Part shown: in pieces, positions 49,750 through 59,359 of the stretch
Layout of the letters: every line of letters starts with the position of its first letter
Position numbering within the stretch: position 1 is the first letter of the stretch
Program-made: the position numbers and the translations under genes
Assembly: GCA_910587445.1 (NCBI GenBank)
Contig: CAJULE010000001.1
Location: 99,748-163,747, forward strand
Source of the DNA: an uncultured Christensenellaceae bacterium
GTDB taxonomy: Bacteria > Bacillota > Clostridia > Christensenellales > Pumilibacteraceae
Length of the DNA: 64,000 nt
Direction of reading: 5' to 3'
Notes under the pieces: generated by a model
The model's database searches: none
What the model saw: only the letters and a program-made list of their open reading frames with translations
What the model was told of the DNA's origin: nothing

Positions 49750-52437
49750 ATGTTATTGGAACTTAAAAACATACAGAAAACCTATTCCACGAAAAACGGC
49801 GTGACCTTCAGGGCGCTCAACAACGTGAGCCTCACCTTCGAAAGTTCGGGTCTCGTCTACATCGTCGGTGCCTCCGGCAGCGGCAAATCCACGCTTTTAA
49901 ACGTCATAGGCGGGCTCGATTCGTACGACAGCGGCGAATACGTTCTCGCGGGCAAGCGCATGAACGCCCTGCGAGGCTCGGAAGTGGACAGCCTCAGAAA
50001 CAAGCTTATGGGCTTTGTCTTTCAGGAGTTTAACCTGATAGACACGCTTTCCGTATTCGAAAACGTGAAGCTTGCTTTGGATATGCAGAGCCGAAAGGAC
50101 AATAAGGCGGTGCACGAAGCGCTTGCCGCCATGGGCATAGACGACAAGGCGAAGAATAAAACGAAGGATCTTTCCGGCGGTCAGCGCCAACGCGTTTCCA
50201 TTGCGCGCGCTCTCGTCAAGGATCCGAGAATCATTCTCGCAGACGAGCCCACGGGTGCGCTCGATTCGGCGACTACCGACGAAGTCGTCAAGATATTGAA
50301 GGATCTGTCGAAGGACCGTCTCGTAATAGTCGTCACGCACGACATGGACATGGCGGCAAAGACGGGCGACCGCATAATAGAAATGAAGGACGGTTGCGTA
50401 TATCGCGACGTGCGCAGAAAAGCGGAGGGCGAAAGCGTCGTGACCACCGACACGCAGCTGTTCTCCGACACGCTCATGAGCGTGCCCGCAGGCGTCAAAG
50501 TGAGCGATAGCGACGTAGAAGAGATAAACGAAATAATGGCTCAGTCCATGCGCAAGACGTACATAAACGTAGAGTCCGACCCGCGAAAGGTAAAAGCCAT
50601 GTTCCCCAATCTTCGCGAAGCCGTCAACAGCGACGGCAAGAAGCCGAAAGCGGGCGAAGACGAAGCTCTATCTTCCGAAGCGTTCGTTCCGCATAAGCGT
50701 GTAGACAGCCCCATGGAAAGCGTGGAGTTCAAAAAGAGCCGTCTGCCTCTTTTGAAGTCGATGAGGCTTGCTTTAAATAATCTCAACTTCAAAAAAGCGC
50801 GCCTTGCGCTCACCATAATCATTTCGTTCATAGCCTTCATACTGTTCGGCGTGGCGCAGTCGTTTACGTCGTTCGACGTGCGCGCAGCGTATACGGCGAC
50901 TCTTGTCCGAGAGGATTTTAAAAGCATGGCGGTCACAACCGCGGGCAGCGAATTTTCTTCCGCAAAGAAGCGTATCGCCTCGAGCGACTTTATAAAGCTT
51001 TCGGAAACCGTCGAGGGAGTAAAGTATTCTCAGGTTTACGACATGACGTTTATACCCGTTCCCGGAGACGGGCTTTCGATACCGAACGCGCTCTCATCGT
51101 TCGACGGCGTTATCGAAATCGACGATATATCCGACTGCGGTTTTTCCGTAATGTACGGCTCGAGCAGCCCCAAGGGGACGGACGGCGCGATCATTTCGGA
51201 ATATGCGGCGCGTTCGCTTTTGGAAACGGGTGCGGTAAAGGGCAAGGACATATCCGACCTTATAGGCATGACGCTCAATCTTATGAGCGGACCGAACTTC
51301 ATTATAGACGGAATTTTCGAATGCGGCGACATAGACGATCTTTTGTACGGGAACAACGTCGATTGGCAGGCTTTTAAGTCGAAGCTGGAAGGCGGTTGGG
51401 CGCAACTGTACGTTTCGAAAGGATTTATCGATTCGTACGGCAAGAATATGTTCGAAAGCGGATCGAGCGTGCAATACAAGCTTAAAGATTCGTCGGCTTC
51501 GAACAACTCCTCTTACGATACGCGCGCGACGCTCGAGTTCCTGCCCGTAGGTTCGTTCCCCGAAGGTTACAACGTCGTGCCCGTCGAAGGCATGGGCGTC
51601 ATCGAACGCCCGGGCGACATTATCGTTTCTCAAAACGTCATAAGCGGCATTACGTCGGTATCGCCATCGAGCGATTACGTATCGCTGCTTCGTGAGTTCA
51701 ATGCCGACCCCGAACGCAGATTTACCGTATATTTCGACAAGACCGGCGGAAACTCCAAGATTCCCGGCTATGCGACGGCTGATTTCCGTATCGTCGGAGT
51801 CATTGACGGCAAGGAAGGTTCCGACGGATATTTCAACGACAGCGTCATTTTCATGCTCGAGAGCGAACGGGAAAATATCATAGACAACGTATTCTATCCC
51901 GTCAAACTCATTGCCGCGCTCGACGGCGTTGACGCGGCTCGATTCGTCGACGCGGTATACGACAACGGCTTCGGTCTGTCTGCGGAGTTTATAAGCAATT
52001 ACGATATGGCGCTCACGTTCATATCCGTACTCAGGTATGTGCTTTTGGGTCTGTCGCTGTTGTTCTGTATTCTTGTAATCGTGCTGTTGTACGGCTTTAT
52101 CTCCACGTCCATTCGTATGACGAGAAAGCAAATAGGCATACTGCGCGCGCTCGGCGCAAAGAAGGCCGACACGTTCAAAATTTATGCGGTGGAAGGATTT
52201 ATCGTCACGATATTCTCGCTTGTGCTTGCTATCGTCGCCATTATGATAGGCGCACCCATGCTCAACGCCCTTGTCGGTACGATGTTCGGACATTACTTCT
52301 CGCTGTTCACGATAGGCGCGATAGTTTATGTCACGATGGCGGCGCTTGCCCTCGCCGTGACGCTTGTATCCGTATTTATACCGCTTCGGAAGTTCAACAA
52401 AATAACTCCCGTTTCCGCGATAAGCGGCAAAGATTAA
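49750..52437 (+). CDS. Fused ABC ATPase-FtsX permease (MacB-type), second of a pair
   Basis: This protein has 895 residues, 13 bp after its partner with AAGGAGGG as binding site. Its layout matches the partner: ATPase with Walker A GASGSGKST, LSGGQRQR and IILADEPTGALDS; a linker; helix LALTIIISFIAFILFGVAQ; a long outer domain; and three helices (VLLGLSLLFCILVIVLLYGF, FIVTIFSLVLAIVAIMIG, IGAIVYVTMAALALAVTLVS). The outer domains of the two proteins have little evident similarity, which fits a heterodimer. A strong terminator ends the operon. Substrate unknown; bacteriocin/peptide resistance or lipoprotein handling are possible. Confidence 0.9.
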   Translation: MLLELKNIQKTYSTKNGVTFRALNNVSLTFESSGLVYIVGASGSGKSTLLNVIGGLDSYDSGEYVLAGKRMNALRGSEVDSLRNKLMGFVFQEFNLIDTLSVFENVKLALDMQSRKDNKAVHEALAAMGIDDKAKNKTKDLSGGQRQRVSIARALVKDPRIILADEPTGALDSATTDEVVKILKDLSKDRLVIVVTHDMDMAAKTGDRIIEMKDGCVYRDVRRKAEGESVVTTDTQLFSDTLMSVPAGVKVSDSDVEEINEIMAQSMRKTYINVESDPRKVKAMFPNLREAVNSDGKKPKAGEDEALSSEAFVPHKRVDSPMESVEFKKSRLPLLKSMRLALNNLNFKKARLALTIIISFIAFILFGVAQSFTSFDVRAAYTATLVREDFKSMAVTTAGSEFSSAKKRIASSDFIKLSETVEGVKYSQVYDMTFIPVPGDGLSIPNALSSFDGVIEIDDISDCGFSVMYGSSSPKGTDGAIISEYAARSLLETGAVKGKDISDLIGMTLNLMSGPNFIIDGIFECGDIDDLLYGNNVDWQAFKSKLEGGWAQLYVSKGFIDSYGKNMFESGSSVQYKLKDSSASNNSSYDTRATLEFLPVGSFPEGYNVVPVEGMGVIERPGDIIVSQNVISGITSVSPSSDYVSLLREFNADPERRFTVYFDKTGGNSKIPGYATADFRIVGVIDGKEGSDGYFNDSVIFMLESERENIIDNVFYPVKLIAALDGVDAARFVDAVYDNGFGLSAEFISNYDMALTFISVLRYVLLGLSLLFCILVIVLLYGFISTSIRMTRKQIGILRALGAKKADTFKIYAVEGFIVTIFSLVLAIVAIMIGAPMLNALVGTMFGHYFSLFTIGAIVYVTMAALALAVTLVSVFIPLRKFNKITPVSAISGKD

Positions 52438-52456
52438 GCATTTTGCAAAACTGCGG

Positions 52457-52494
52457 AAAGTGTGCGGACATTTCGGTCCGCGCACTTTTTGATT
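52457..52494 (+). terminator. Terminator of the ABC-FtsX operon
   Basis: AAAGTGTGCGGAC (52457-52469) and GTCCGCGCACTTT (52476-52488) pair with one mismatch, loop ATTTCG, T tract. Confidence 0.88.
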
Positions 52495-52536
52495 TACGCG
52501 AACATTGTCGTTTCGAGATATTTCTTTTACGTACTC

Positions 52537-52565
52537 TTGACAAAACGGGCGTAGTACCGTATACT
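52537..52565 (+). promoter_or_regulatory. Promoter of the bofA-like gene
   Basis: TTGACA (52537-52542), 17 bp, TATACT (52560-52565), 33 bp before the start; it looks like a sigma-A promoter, whereas sporulation genes often use other sigma factors. Confidence 0.75.
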
Positions 52566-52597
52566 TAAGACATATTCTTGCAGCGCGGGAGACTTTT

Positions 52598-52885
52598 ATG
52601 GAGTTCGGAAATATTATTTCTGCGGCGGAAGGCTTCGAATGGACGAGCATACTTGTCGCGATCGGCGTCATAGCCGCGGTATTTATAGTGCTGAAGCTGT
52701 TGAAATCGGGAGTAAAGAAGATCATAGGCTTCATAATAAACGCCGTAGTCGGATGCGTGATATTATATGTGTTTTCGCTGTTTCCGTCCATAGAGTTTTC
52801 GATCGTTTGGTGGCACGCGCTTGTGACCGGACTCTTCGGCATTCCCGCCGCCGTAATAATAATCGTCTGCTATTTCGTTCTTTGA
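52598..52885 (+). CDS. bofA: BofA-family membrane protein
   Basis: 95 residues with two or three hydrophobic helices (WTSILVAIGVIAAVFIVLKLL, GFIINAVVGCVILYVFSL, VTGLFGIPAAVIIIVCYFVL). KLLKSGVKKIIGFIINAVVG and GLFGIPAAVIII are typical of the BofA family, which in Bacillus inhibits processing of pro-sigma-K in the mother-cell membrane. Homologues occur in Clostridia whether or not they sporulate; no other sporulation gene is in this window, so the role here is unproved. Confidence 0.8.
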   Translation: MEFGNIISAAEGFEWTSILVAIGVIAAVFIVLKLLKSGVKKIIGFIINAVVGCVILYVFSLFPSIEFSIVWWHALVTGLFGIPAAVIIIVCYFVL

Positions 52886-52929
52886 AAGCCCGTATTTATT
52901 CGGGAGCGAATTCATACTTTACAATTCGC

Positions 52930-52958
52930 TTGATTTTTTATTCGGACTGTGTTAGAAT
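52930..52958 (+). promoter_or_regulatory. Promoter of the NUDIX-asparaginase pair
   Basis: TTGATT (52930-52935), 17 bp, TAGAAT (52953-52958). Confidence 0.6.
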
Positions 52959-53003
52959 ATAGAATACTTCGATATGTCGGAGTATAAGGAGATAAAGACC
53001 GTC

Positions 53004-53606
53004 ATGGCTTTAGTGGATTCGAACGGAAAAACCGAAGAAGAATTTTTGCGTGAATACGACCGTACTGCGTGGGACAGACCGTCGCTTACTTCCGACATCG
53101 TGCTGTTTTCCATAGACGCGCAGAATAAACCCGTCGTGCTTCTCATAAAAAGAGGCGGTCATCCGTATATCGGCTGTTGGGCATTTCCCGGCGGCTTTGT
53201 TTCGGACGGCGAATCTACGGAGGAAGCCGCGGCGCGCGAGCTTGAGGAAGAGACGGGGCTTAAGGGCATCTATCTCGACCAAATGTATTGCGTGAGCACT
53301 CCGGGCAGAGATCCGCGCGGATGGACGGCGACCGTCGTCTATATGGCTGTCATGGACAGGGGCGCGGAGACTCCGAAGGCGGGCGACGACGCGGAAGAAG
53401 CGTGCTGGTTCAACATCGACTATGTGAGAAACGGCAACATTTACGAGGTGCGCCTTACGAGCGGCGAAACCGTGCTCACGGCGGAGCTCGACGTAAAGCG
53501 CGACAAAATGGGAACGATAGACGTAAACGGAACCGAAATTCTTTCGTGCGACGGACTTGCGTTCGACCACGTGAAGCTTTTGCTGTACGCTATAGAGAAG
53601 CTTTAG
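53004..53606 (+). CDS. NUDIX hydrolase
   Basis: 200 residues from ATG 53004, which has AAGGAG eleven bases upstream; an ATG at 52974 would lie only about ten bases into the predicted transcript and lacks a binding site. The Nudix box is complete (GGFVSDGESTEEAAARELEE, then ETGL; G-x5-E-x7-REL-x-EE-x-G). These enzymes hydrolyse nucleoside diphosphates linked to another moiety, such as ADP-ribose or NADH; the length and C-terminal extension fit the ADP-ribose type, but the substrate is not certain. It is five bases from the asparaginase gene. Confidence 0.88.
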   Translation: MALVDSNGKTEEEFLREYDRTAWDRPSLTSDIVLFSIDAQNKPVVLLIKRGGHPYIGCWAFPGGFVSDGESTEEAAARELEEETGLKGIYLDQMYCVSTPGRDPRGWTATVVYMAVMDRGAETPKAGDDAEEACWFNIDYVRNGNIYEVRLTSGETVLTAELDVKRDKMGTIDVNGTEILSCDGLAFDHVKLLLYAIEKL

Positions 53607-53611
53607 AAATC

Positions 53612-54538
53612 ATGAGACTTACCGTAATAAGAACGGGCGGCACAATAGGCTGCGCGACGGGCAAGGACGGAGTGATAACTCTCGACGAAAGCTCGAGCGT
53701 CGTGCATTTTTCGGGCTTCGATACGAAAACGGTCACGCCGTTTTACGAGCTGTCCGAACGGCTCGGCATTACCCATTACGATGCGCTTTTGAAGTGCGTG
53801 CTAAAAGAGCAGAACGATTGCGACGCCGTCATAATAACGCACGGAAGCGACACACTTCCGTATACGGCGAGCATAATTGCGTTCGCTCTCGGGAAAATCG
53901 ACATTCCCGTCGTGTTCGTGTGCAGCGACAAACCCATGTCCGACCCCATGGCGAGCGGACATCAATCGCTGTTATCGGCGGCGGCATTCGTAAAAACGGG
54001 CGAGGGCGGAGTGTACGTTGCGGACGGCAGAGACATTCACTTTGCGGTGAGACTGCTTGAGGAGCGCGCGTACGAGGAAGGATTCTTTTCGGCGTACGAC
54101 AGCGTGTGCGCACGCGTCATAGGGCTCAAAGTAAAATTCGCCGAGCACATTACGCAATCGGATGCGTATCCGCCGCTCGAAAAGCTCGAAGCCAAAAAGA
54201 TACTTTACATGAAGCCCTATCCCGATATAGACTACGGCGCGTTCGACGCGAGCAGTTATGACTGCGTGCTTCACGACAGCTATCATTCGGGAACGGCGGA
54301 CGAGAGAAAACTCAATGCCTTTGCCGAAAAATGCGGTTGCCCGCTTTATCTCGTAGGGGGCTCGAACGGCAGAGTGTATTCTTCGAAAGCTGGTTTTTCG
54401 AGCGCGGTCGATTTCGTCGACAACATAACTCAGCCCGCGATGTACGCAAAGCTCGTCGTGGGACTAAATCGCGGACTTTCGGGAAAAGAACTCGATACTT
54501 ATTTGAAAACAAACCTTTGCGGCGAAATTTTCGCCTGA
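53612..54538 (+). CDS. ansA: L-asparaginase, type I
   Basis: 308 residues from ATG 53612; the open frame extends upstream through the NUDIX gene but has no other good start. The first catalytic Thr is in RTGGTIG, and the second motif, usually HGTDT, is ITHGSDTLPYTAS. LVGGSNGRVYSS and the small C-terminal domain complete the fold. It hydrolyses asparagine to aspartate and ammonia in the cytoplasm. No signal peptide. Translationally coupled to the NUDIX gene by spacing. Confidence 0.85.
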   Translation: MRLTVIRTGGTIGCATGKDGVITLDESSSVVHFSGFDTKTVTPFYELSERLGITHYDALLKCVLKEQNDCDAVIITHGSDTLPYTASIIAFALGKIDIPVVFVCSDKPMSDPMASGHQSLLSAAAFVKTGEGGVYVADGRDIHFAVRLLEERAYEEGFFSAYDSVCARVIGLKVKFAEHITQSDAYPPLEKLEAKKILYMKPYPDIDYGAFDASSYDCVLHDSYHSGTADERKLNAFAEKCGCPLYLVGGSNGRVYSSKAGFSSAVDFVDNITQPAMYAKLVVGLNRGLSGKELDTYLKTNLCGEIFA

Positions 54539-54578
54539 ATAAAATCACATATAAAAGGAGCGGAGCATTTAAAAAATC

Positions 54579-55946
54579 ATGCACCCACAACAGGTCACAT
54601 CGACGGTAAACTTACTTTCGGCAATGGGAACGACTCAGATAGTACTTCTCATAGTTCTCATTGCCCTCATAGCGCTATCGGCATTCTTCTCGGCTACCGA
54701 GACGGCATATTCTTCGTGCAACAAGATACGCCTTAAAAGTCTCGAAAGCGGCGGGAGCAAGCGTGCGGCGCGCGCTTTAAAGCAGCTCGACCACTACGAC
54801 CGCGTAATAAGCACCGTGCTTGTCGGAAACAACATCGTCAACATTACGATGACTTCCATTGCCACGGTATTCTTCATAGAACTTTTGAGAAACACGACCG
54901 CCGAGCAGGTCGCCGTAACGGTTTCAACCATTGTCATGACCGTGCTTGTGCTCATATTCGGGGAGATAACTCCTAAGACGCTCGCAAAGGAGCACGCCGA
55001 AGGTTGGGTGTGCGCGGTCGCGCCCGTAATGAGTGCGATAATGGTCGTACTGTTTCCGATAAATTGGCTTTTCTCGATGTGGAAAAAGCTCATGAATAAG
55101 GTGTTCAAGAAAAAAGAGGAACAGCCGTACACCGAAGACGAACTCATAACCATAGTCGAGACGGCGCACTCCGAGGGCGGAATAGACGAGCACGAATCGC
55201 AGCTCATACGCTCGGCGATAGAGTTCGAGGACATGGACGTGGACGACATCATGGTTCCGAGAGTAAACGTCGCGGCTTTCGAGGAGACCGCGCCTCTCGA
55301 CGAGATTTCCGAACTGTTCGCTTCGAGCGGCTTTTCGCGATTGCCCGTCTACAACAAGACGATCGACACCATTGTCGGTGTCTTGCACGAAAAGGATTTT
55401 TACCAGCTTCTGCGTGAGAACGGACGCGACATACGGGAAAAGATCACGCCCTGTATCTGCGTGTCGCTCAATATGAAAATTTCCAAGGTTCTCCGTATGC
55501 TCCAGAAAGCAAAGGTCCATATGGCGATCGTCGTGGATGAGTTCGGCGGCACCGCGGGCATTGTTACGCTCGAGGATATACTCGAGGAGCTTGTCGGCGA
55601 GATTTGGGACGAACACGACGAGGTCGAAGTCCTGTATAAGCGCATAGACGACAATACTTTCCTTGTGCAGGGCAACGAGAATCTCGAGGATATGTTCGAC
55701 GAGCTGGACGTCGAGACGAAAGAGGAATTCGATTCGACTACCGTCGGCGGCTGGGTGACCGAGCAAATGCAGAAGATCCCCGTGTCGGGAGAGAGCTTCG
55801 AATTCGAGAATCTCGACATAACCGTGACGAAAGCAAACTCGCGCCGCGTGCTCGAGGTCAAAATCAAAGTAAACGAAAAGCCCGAGCAAGAGGAAGAGGA
55901 AGGTCCTCTTCAAAAGGTCATAAAGAGAATAGAAGAAAAAGATTAG
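54579..55946 (+). CDS. CNNM/CorC-type hemolysin-like membrane protein
   Basis: 455 residues: N-terminal DUF21/CNNM membrane domain with four helices (SFFSATETAYSSCNKIRLKSL region and VVLFPINWLFSMW), a pair of CBS domains (MVPRVNVAAFEETAPLDEIS and FSRLPVYNKTIDTIVGVLHE), and a C-terminal CorC/HlyC domain (VVDEFGGTAGIVTLEDILEE). Such proteins are thought to export or sense magnesium or cobalt. AAAGGAGCGGAG lies about 13 bases upstream of the ATG. Confidence 0.92.
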   Translation: MHPQQVTSTVNLLSAMGTTQIVLLIVLIALIALSAFFSATETAYSSCNKIRLKSLESGGSKRAARALKQLDHYDRVISTVLVGNNIVNITMTSIATVFFIELLRNTTAEQVAVTVSTIVMTVLVLIFGEITPKTLAKEHAEGWVCAVAPVMSAIMVVLFPINWLFSMWKKLMNKVFKKKEEQPYTEDELITIVETAHSEGGIDEHESQLIRSAIEFEDMDVDDIMVPRVNVAAFEETAPLDEISELFASSGFSRLPVYNKTIDTIVGVLHEKDFYQLLRENGRDIREKITPCICVSLNMKISKVLRMLQKAKVHMAIVVDEFGGTAGIVTLEDILEELVGEIWDEHDEVEVLYKRIDDNTFLVQGNENLEDMFDELDVETKEEFDSTTVGGWVTEQMQKIPVSGESFEFENLDITVTKANSRRVLEVKIKVNEKPEQEEEEGPLQKVIKRIEEKD

Positions 55947-55988
55947 TCATGAGCGGGCTTTTCGCCCCTCTCGAGGAAGGTTCACCGT

Positions 55989-57941
55989 ATGAAAAAACCG
56001 ACATATTACATCACTACGCCCATATACTATCCGAGTGGGCATTGGCACCTCGGACACACCTACACGACGGTTGCGTGCGACGCCGCCGCGCGCTTTAAGC
56101 GCATGAGCGGCTTCGACGTGTTCTATCTTACGGGTACGGACGAGCACGGGCAGAAGATAGAAAAGCGCGCCGCCGAAAGCGGAACGAGCCCCAAAGCGTT
56201 TGTCGACGGACTTGTGACGGAGATCAAACAGCTGTGGGAAAAACTCGGCATAACCTACGATAAGTTCATACGCACGACCGACGGCTATCACGTCAAAGCC
56301 GTGCAGAAGATATTCAAAAAGCTGTACGAGCAAGGCGACATCTACAAGTCGAAGTACAAGGGCAAGTACTGCACGCCGTGCGAAGCCTTTTGGACGAGTT
56401 CGCAGCTTGTGGACGGCAAGTGCCCCGACTGCGGCAGAGAGGTGTCTGACGCAGAGGAGGAAAGCTATTTCTTCCGTCTATCGAAGTATGCGGACCGTGT
56501 GCGCAAGCTTCTTACCGAAACCGATTTTCTTCAGCCCGCGAGCCGCGTCAATGAAATGGTCGGCAACTTCATCGACAAGGGACTCAGCGATCTGTGCGTG
56601 TCGCGTACTTCGTTCAAGTGGGGTATTCCCGTAGACTTCGACGAGGGACACATAGTATACGTCTGGGTGGATGCGCTGTCGAATTACATCACGGCTCTCG
56701 GCGCTTTCTCGAACGACGAAAAGCTTCTTAAAAAGTATTGGCCCGCAGACCTTCATATGGTGGGCAAGGAAATAGTCCGCTTTCACTCGATCGTCTGGCC
56801 CGCCATTCTCATGGCGCTCGGTCTTCCGCTTCCGAAGAAGGTGTTCGGTCACGGCTGGCTGCTCTTGGACGGCGACAAGATGAGTAAGTCCAAAGGCAAT
56901 GTCGTGGATCCGTTTATTCTCATAGACCGTTACGGACGCGACGCTTTAAGATATTATCTTCTTCGCGAAATACCCTTCGGTGCGGACGGAGTGTACTCGA
57001 ACGCCGCGTTTATTACGCGTCTTAACGCCGATATAGTAAACGATTTGGGCAATCTTCTGCGCCGTACGCTTGCCATGATCGAAAAATATTTCGACGGCAA
57101 AATCGAAAAGGGCGGAAAGAAAGAGCCTTTGGACGACGACTTCGTTTCGTGTATCGACGGGCTGTACGACAAAGTCAACGCGCGCATGGAAAGTCTCGAA
57201 TATACGCGTGCGCTCGAGGAGATATTCGCCGTAGTCGGAAGAGCCAACAAATATATAGACGAGACAATGCCGTGGGCGCTTGCGAAAGACGAAACTAAGC
57301 GCAGCCGCCTGCAAGCCGTTTTGTATAACCTTGCCGAAGCCTTGAGGGTGTCGGCGGTGCTGTTGAAGCCGTTTTTGACCGAGTATCCGTCGAGGATTTT
57401 CGAAGGGCTGGGAGTAAAAGAGCCCGAACTTTTCGACGGCAACGCGAAATACGGAAAGGAAAGCGAATATAAAATAAAGAGTATACCGCCGCTTATGGAA
57501 AGGCTCGACTTGAAAAAGGAGCTCGACGAGCTCGGCGCGATTGCCGCCGAAAAGGAAGGCGGAGAAAAGAAAGAGGAGAAAAAGAAAGTGGAAGAGAATG
57601 TCAGGCACGAGGATGACGGCATAGTTACGATAGACGAGTTTTTCAAAACGAAACTTAAGGTGGCAAAGGTCGTTGCCTGCGAAAAGGTGGAAAAGACCGA
57701 AAAGCTTTTGAAGCTTACGCTCGATGTGGGCGGAGAGGAACGCACGGTTGTTTCGGGTATAGCTAAGTTCTACACGCCCGAAGAGATGATAGGCAAAAGC
57801 GTCGTGCTCGTTTCCAATCTCAAGCCCGCGAAGCTCCGCGGCATAGAGAGCCGCGGAATGATCCTCTGCGCAAGCCACGGCGACAAGCTCTGCCTCGTCA
57901 CGCCCGAACAGGCAATGGAGGCGGGCGCGGAAGTATGCTGA
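55989..57941 (+). CDS. metG: Methionyl-tRNA synthetase
   Basis: 650 residues. The HIGH motif is His20-LGH23 in GHWHLGHTYTT; the KMSKS motif is Lys297-MSKS301; a zinc site is formed by CTPCEAF and CPDCGRE. After a Glu/Lys-rich linker (GGEKKEEKKKVEEN) the C-terminal 105 residues form an EMAP/Arc1p-type tRNA-binding domain (KLKVAKVVACEKVEK, then KLRGIESRGMILCAS), the dimerising form common in Firmicutes. Charges tRNA-Met. The stop overlaps the tatD start by seven bases. Confidence 0.96.
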   Translation: MKKPTYYITTPIYYPSGHWHLGHTYTTVACDAAARFKRMSGFDVFYLTGTDEHGQKIEKRAAESGTSPKAFVDGLVTEIKQLWEKLGITYDKFIRTTDGYHVKAVQKIFKKLYEQGDIYKSKYKGKYCTPCEAFWTSSQLVDGKCPDCGREVSDAEEESYFFRLSKYADRVRKLLTETDFLQPASRVNEMVGNFIDKGLSDLCVSRTSFKWGIPVDFDEGHIVYVWVDALSNYITALGAFSNDEKLLKKYWPADLHMVGKEIVRFHSIVWPAILMALGLPLPKKVFGHGWLLLDGDKMSKSKGNVVDPFILIDRYGRDALRYYLLREIPFGADGVYSNAAFITRLNADIVNDLGNLLRRTLAMIEKYFDGKIEKGGKKEPLDDDFVSCIDGLYDKVNARMESLEYTRALEEIFAVVGRANKYIDETMPWALAKDETKRSRLQAVLYNLAEALRVSAVLLKPFLTEYPSRIFEGLGVKEPELFDGNAKYGKESEYKIKSIPPLMERLDLKKELDELGAIAAEKEGGEKKEEKKKVEENVRHEDDGIVTIDEFFKTKLKVAKVVACEKVEKTEKLLKLTLDVGGEERTVVSGIAKFYTPEEMIGKSVVLVSNLKPAKLRGIESRGMILCASHGDKLCLVTPEQAMEAGAEVC

Positions 57942-58711
57942 TAGATACTCACGCGCATCTTACGGACGAGCGGTACGGCTCGCCCGAGGAGATAATCGCC
58001 GGCATGAGAGCGGACGGGCTCGAGCGTATCGTAAGCGTTGGCTTCGATATGGCGTCGTCTCTCGGCGCACACGCGATCGCCGAGGCAAACGAGGACGTTT
58101 ACTGTGCGGTCGGCTTTCACCCGTGCGACGTCGGCGGAATGAGGGAGGGCGATTACGAAAGACTTTTGAGCCTGTCGAAAAGCGACAAGTGCGTCGCGAT
58201 AGGCGAGATAGGACTCGACTATCACTACCCCGACACAGATAAGCCCGTACAGCATAAGGGGCTCGAGACGATGTTCGAGCTTGTGAAAGAAGCCGAGCTC
58301 CCCGCGATATTTCATATACGCGACGCCGACGGAGATATGCTCGATTGTGTTAAGAGAAACCGCGATAAGTTTTCAAAGACGGGAGTGGTACACTGCTTTT
58401 CCGGCTCGAAAGAGACGGCGAAGGAGTACGTCGACATGGGCTTTTACATCTCGTTCACGGGCGCGATAACCTTTAAAAACGCGGCGAAGTTTCCCGAGAT
58501 AATAAAGAGCATTCCTCTCGACAGGATACTCGTGGAGACCGATTGCCCGTATCTTACGCCCGTGCCGCACAGGGGAGAGATAAACTATCCGAAGTACGTG
58601 AAGTATCAGTCCATGTATATAGCGGGCGTTCTCGGAAAGTCCTCGGAAGAGGTCGCGAATATCACTACGGAAAACGCATACCGTCTGTTTTCCAAAATGA
58701 AGCGCGCGTAG
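57935..58711 (+). CDS. tatD: TatD-family metal-dependent hydrolase/deoxyribonuclease
   Basis: 258 residues starting inside the end of metG. Metal ligands are visible in LIDTHAHLTDERY (H-x-H), GEIGLDYHY (Glu), FHIRDADGD, VVHCFSGS and VETDCPYLTP. Members are 3'-5' DNA exonucleases or aminoacyl-editing hydrolases, frequently beside metG as here. It is followed by a radical SAM gene of the TatD-linked family 27 bp downstream. Confidence 0.93.
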   Translation: MLIDTHAHLTDERYGSPEEIIAGMRADGLERIVSVGFDMASSLGAHAIAEANEDVYCAVGFHPCDVGGMREGDYERLLSLSKSDKCVAIGEIGLDYHYPDTDKPVQHKGLETMFELVKEAELPAIFHIRDADGDMLDCVKRNRDKFSKTGVVHCFSGSKETAKEYVDMGFYISFTGAITFKNAAKFPEIIKSIPLDRILVETDCPYLTPVPHRGEINYPKYVKYQSMYIAGVLGKSSEEVANITTENAYRLFSKMKRA

Positions 58712-58738
58712 AGAATAACATCTGTGCAAGGAGACAGC

Positions 58739-59359
58739 ATGAAAAAACGCGACAACGTATACGCCTATATGTTCGGCGGAAATATCTACGTCAATCTTAC
58801 GAACCGCTGTTGCAACAACTGCACGTTCTGTTTGAGAAACACGGGCGACGGCGTGAGCGGAAACGTACTGTGGCTCGAAAGAGAGCCGACGGCTTCGGAG
58901 GCGAAAGCCGCAGTCGAAAAACTGCTTGGCGAAAATCCGAGTGTGAAAGAGGTCGTTTTCTGCGGCTACGGCGAGCCGACTTACAAGCTCGGCGAAATGC
59001 TCGAGGTCGCAAAAGCGGCGCACGCAAAGGGGCTTAAGACTCGTCTCAATACGAACGGTCTCGGCAGTCTCGTAAACGGCAGAGACATAACGCCCGAGCT
59101 TAGGGGTGCAATCGACGTCGTGTCGGTATCGCTGAACGAATCGAGCGCCGAAAAGTACGACAACGTATGCAAGAGCATTTACGGAGAAAAGGCGTTCGAC
59201 GAGCTCAAAGACTTTGCCGCAAGGTGCGCGGCGCTCGGAATAGACACCGTAATGAGCGTCGTTGACGTCATAGGCGAGGAAGCGGTGCGGGAGTGCGAAG
59301 CGATCGCAAATAAATGCGGCGCGCGTTTGAGAGTGAGGAGGTATGAACCGAAATGGTAG
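58739..59359 (+). CDS. TatD-linked radical SAM protein
   Basis: 206 residues from ATG 58739, behind AAGGAG. The radical SAM cluster motif C-x3-C-x2-C is in NRCCNNCTFCLRNTGDG, and the fold continues with VVFCGYGEPTYKLGEMLE (the GGE-like motif as GYGEP) and TRLNTNGLGSL. The family next to tatD is known in Clostridia (TIGR04038-type), substrate unknown. At about 200 residues it is a minimal radical SAM domain. It overlaps the nrdG start by seven bases. Confidence 0.9.
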   Translation: MKKRDNVYAYMFGGNIYVNLTNRCCNNCTFCLRNTGDGVSGNVLWLEREPTASEAKAAVEKLLGENPSVKEVVFCGYGEPTYKLGEMLEVAKAAHAKGLKTRLNTNGLGSLVNGRDITPELRGAIDVVSVSLNESSAEKYDNVCKSIYGEKAFDELKDFAARCAALGIDTVMSVVDVIGEEAVRECEAIANKCGARLRVRRYEPKW

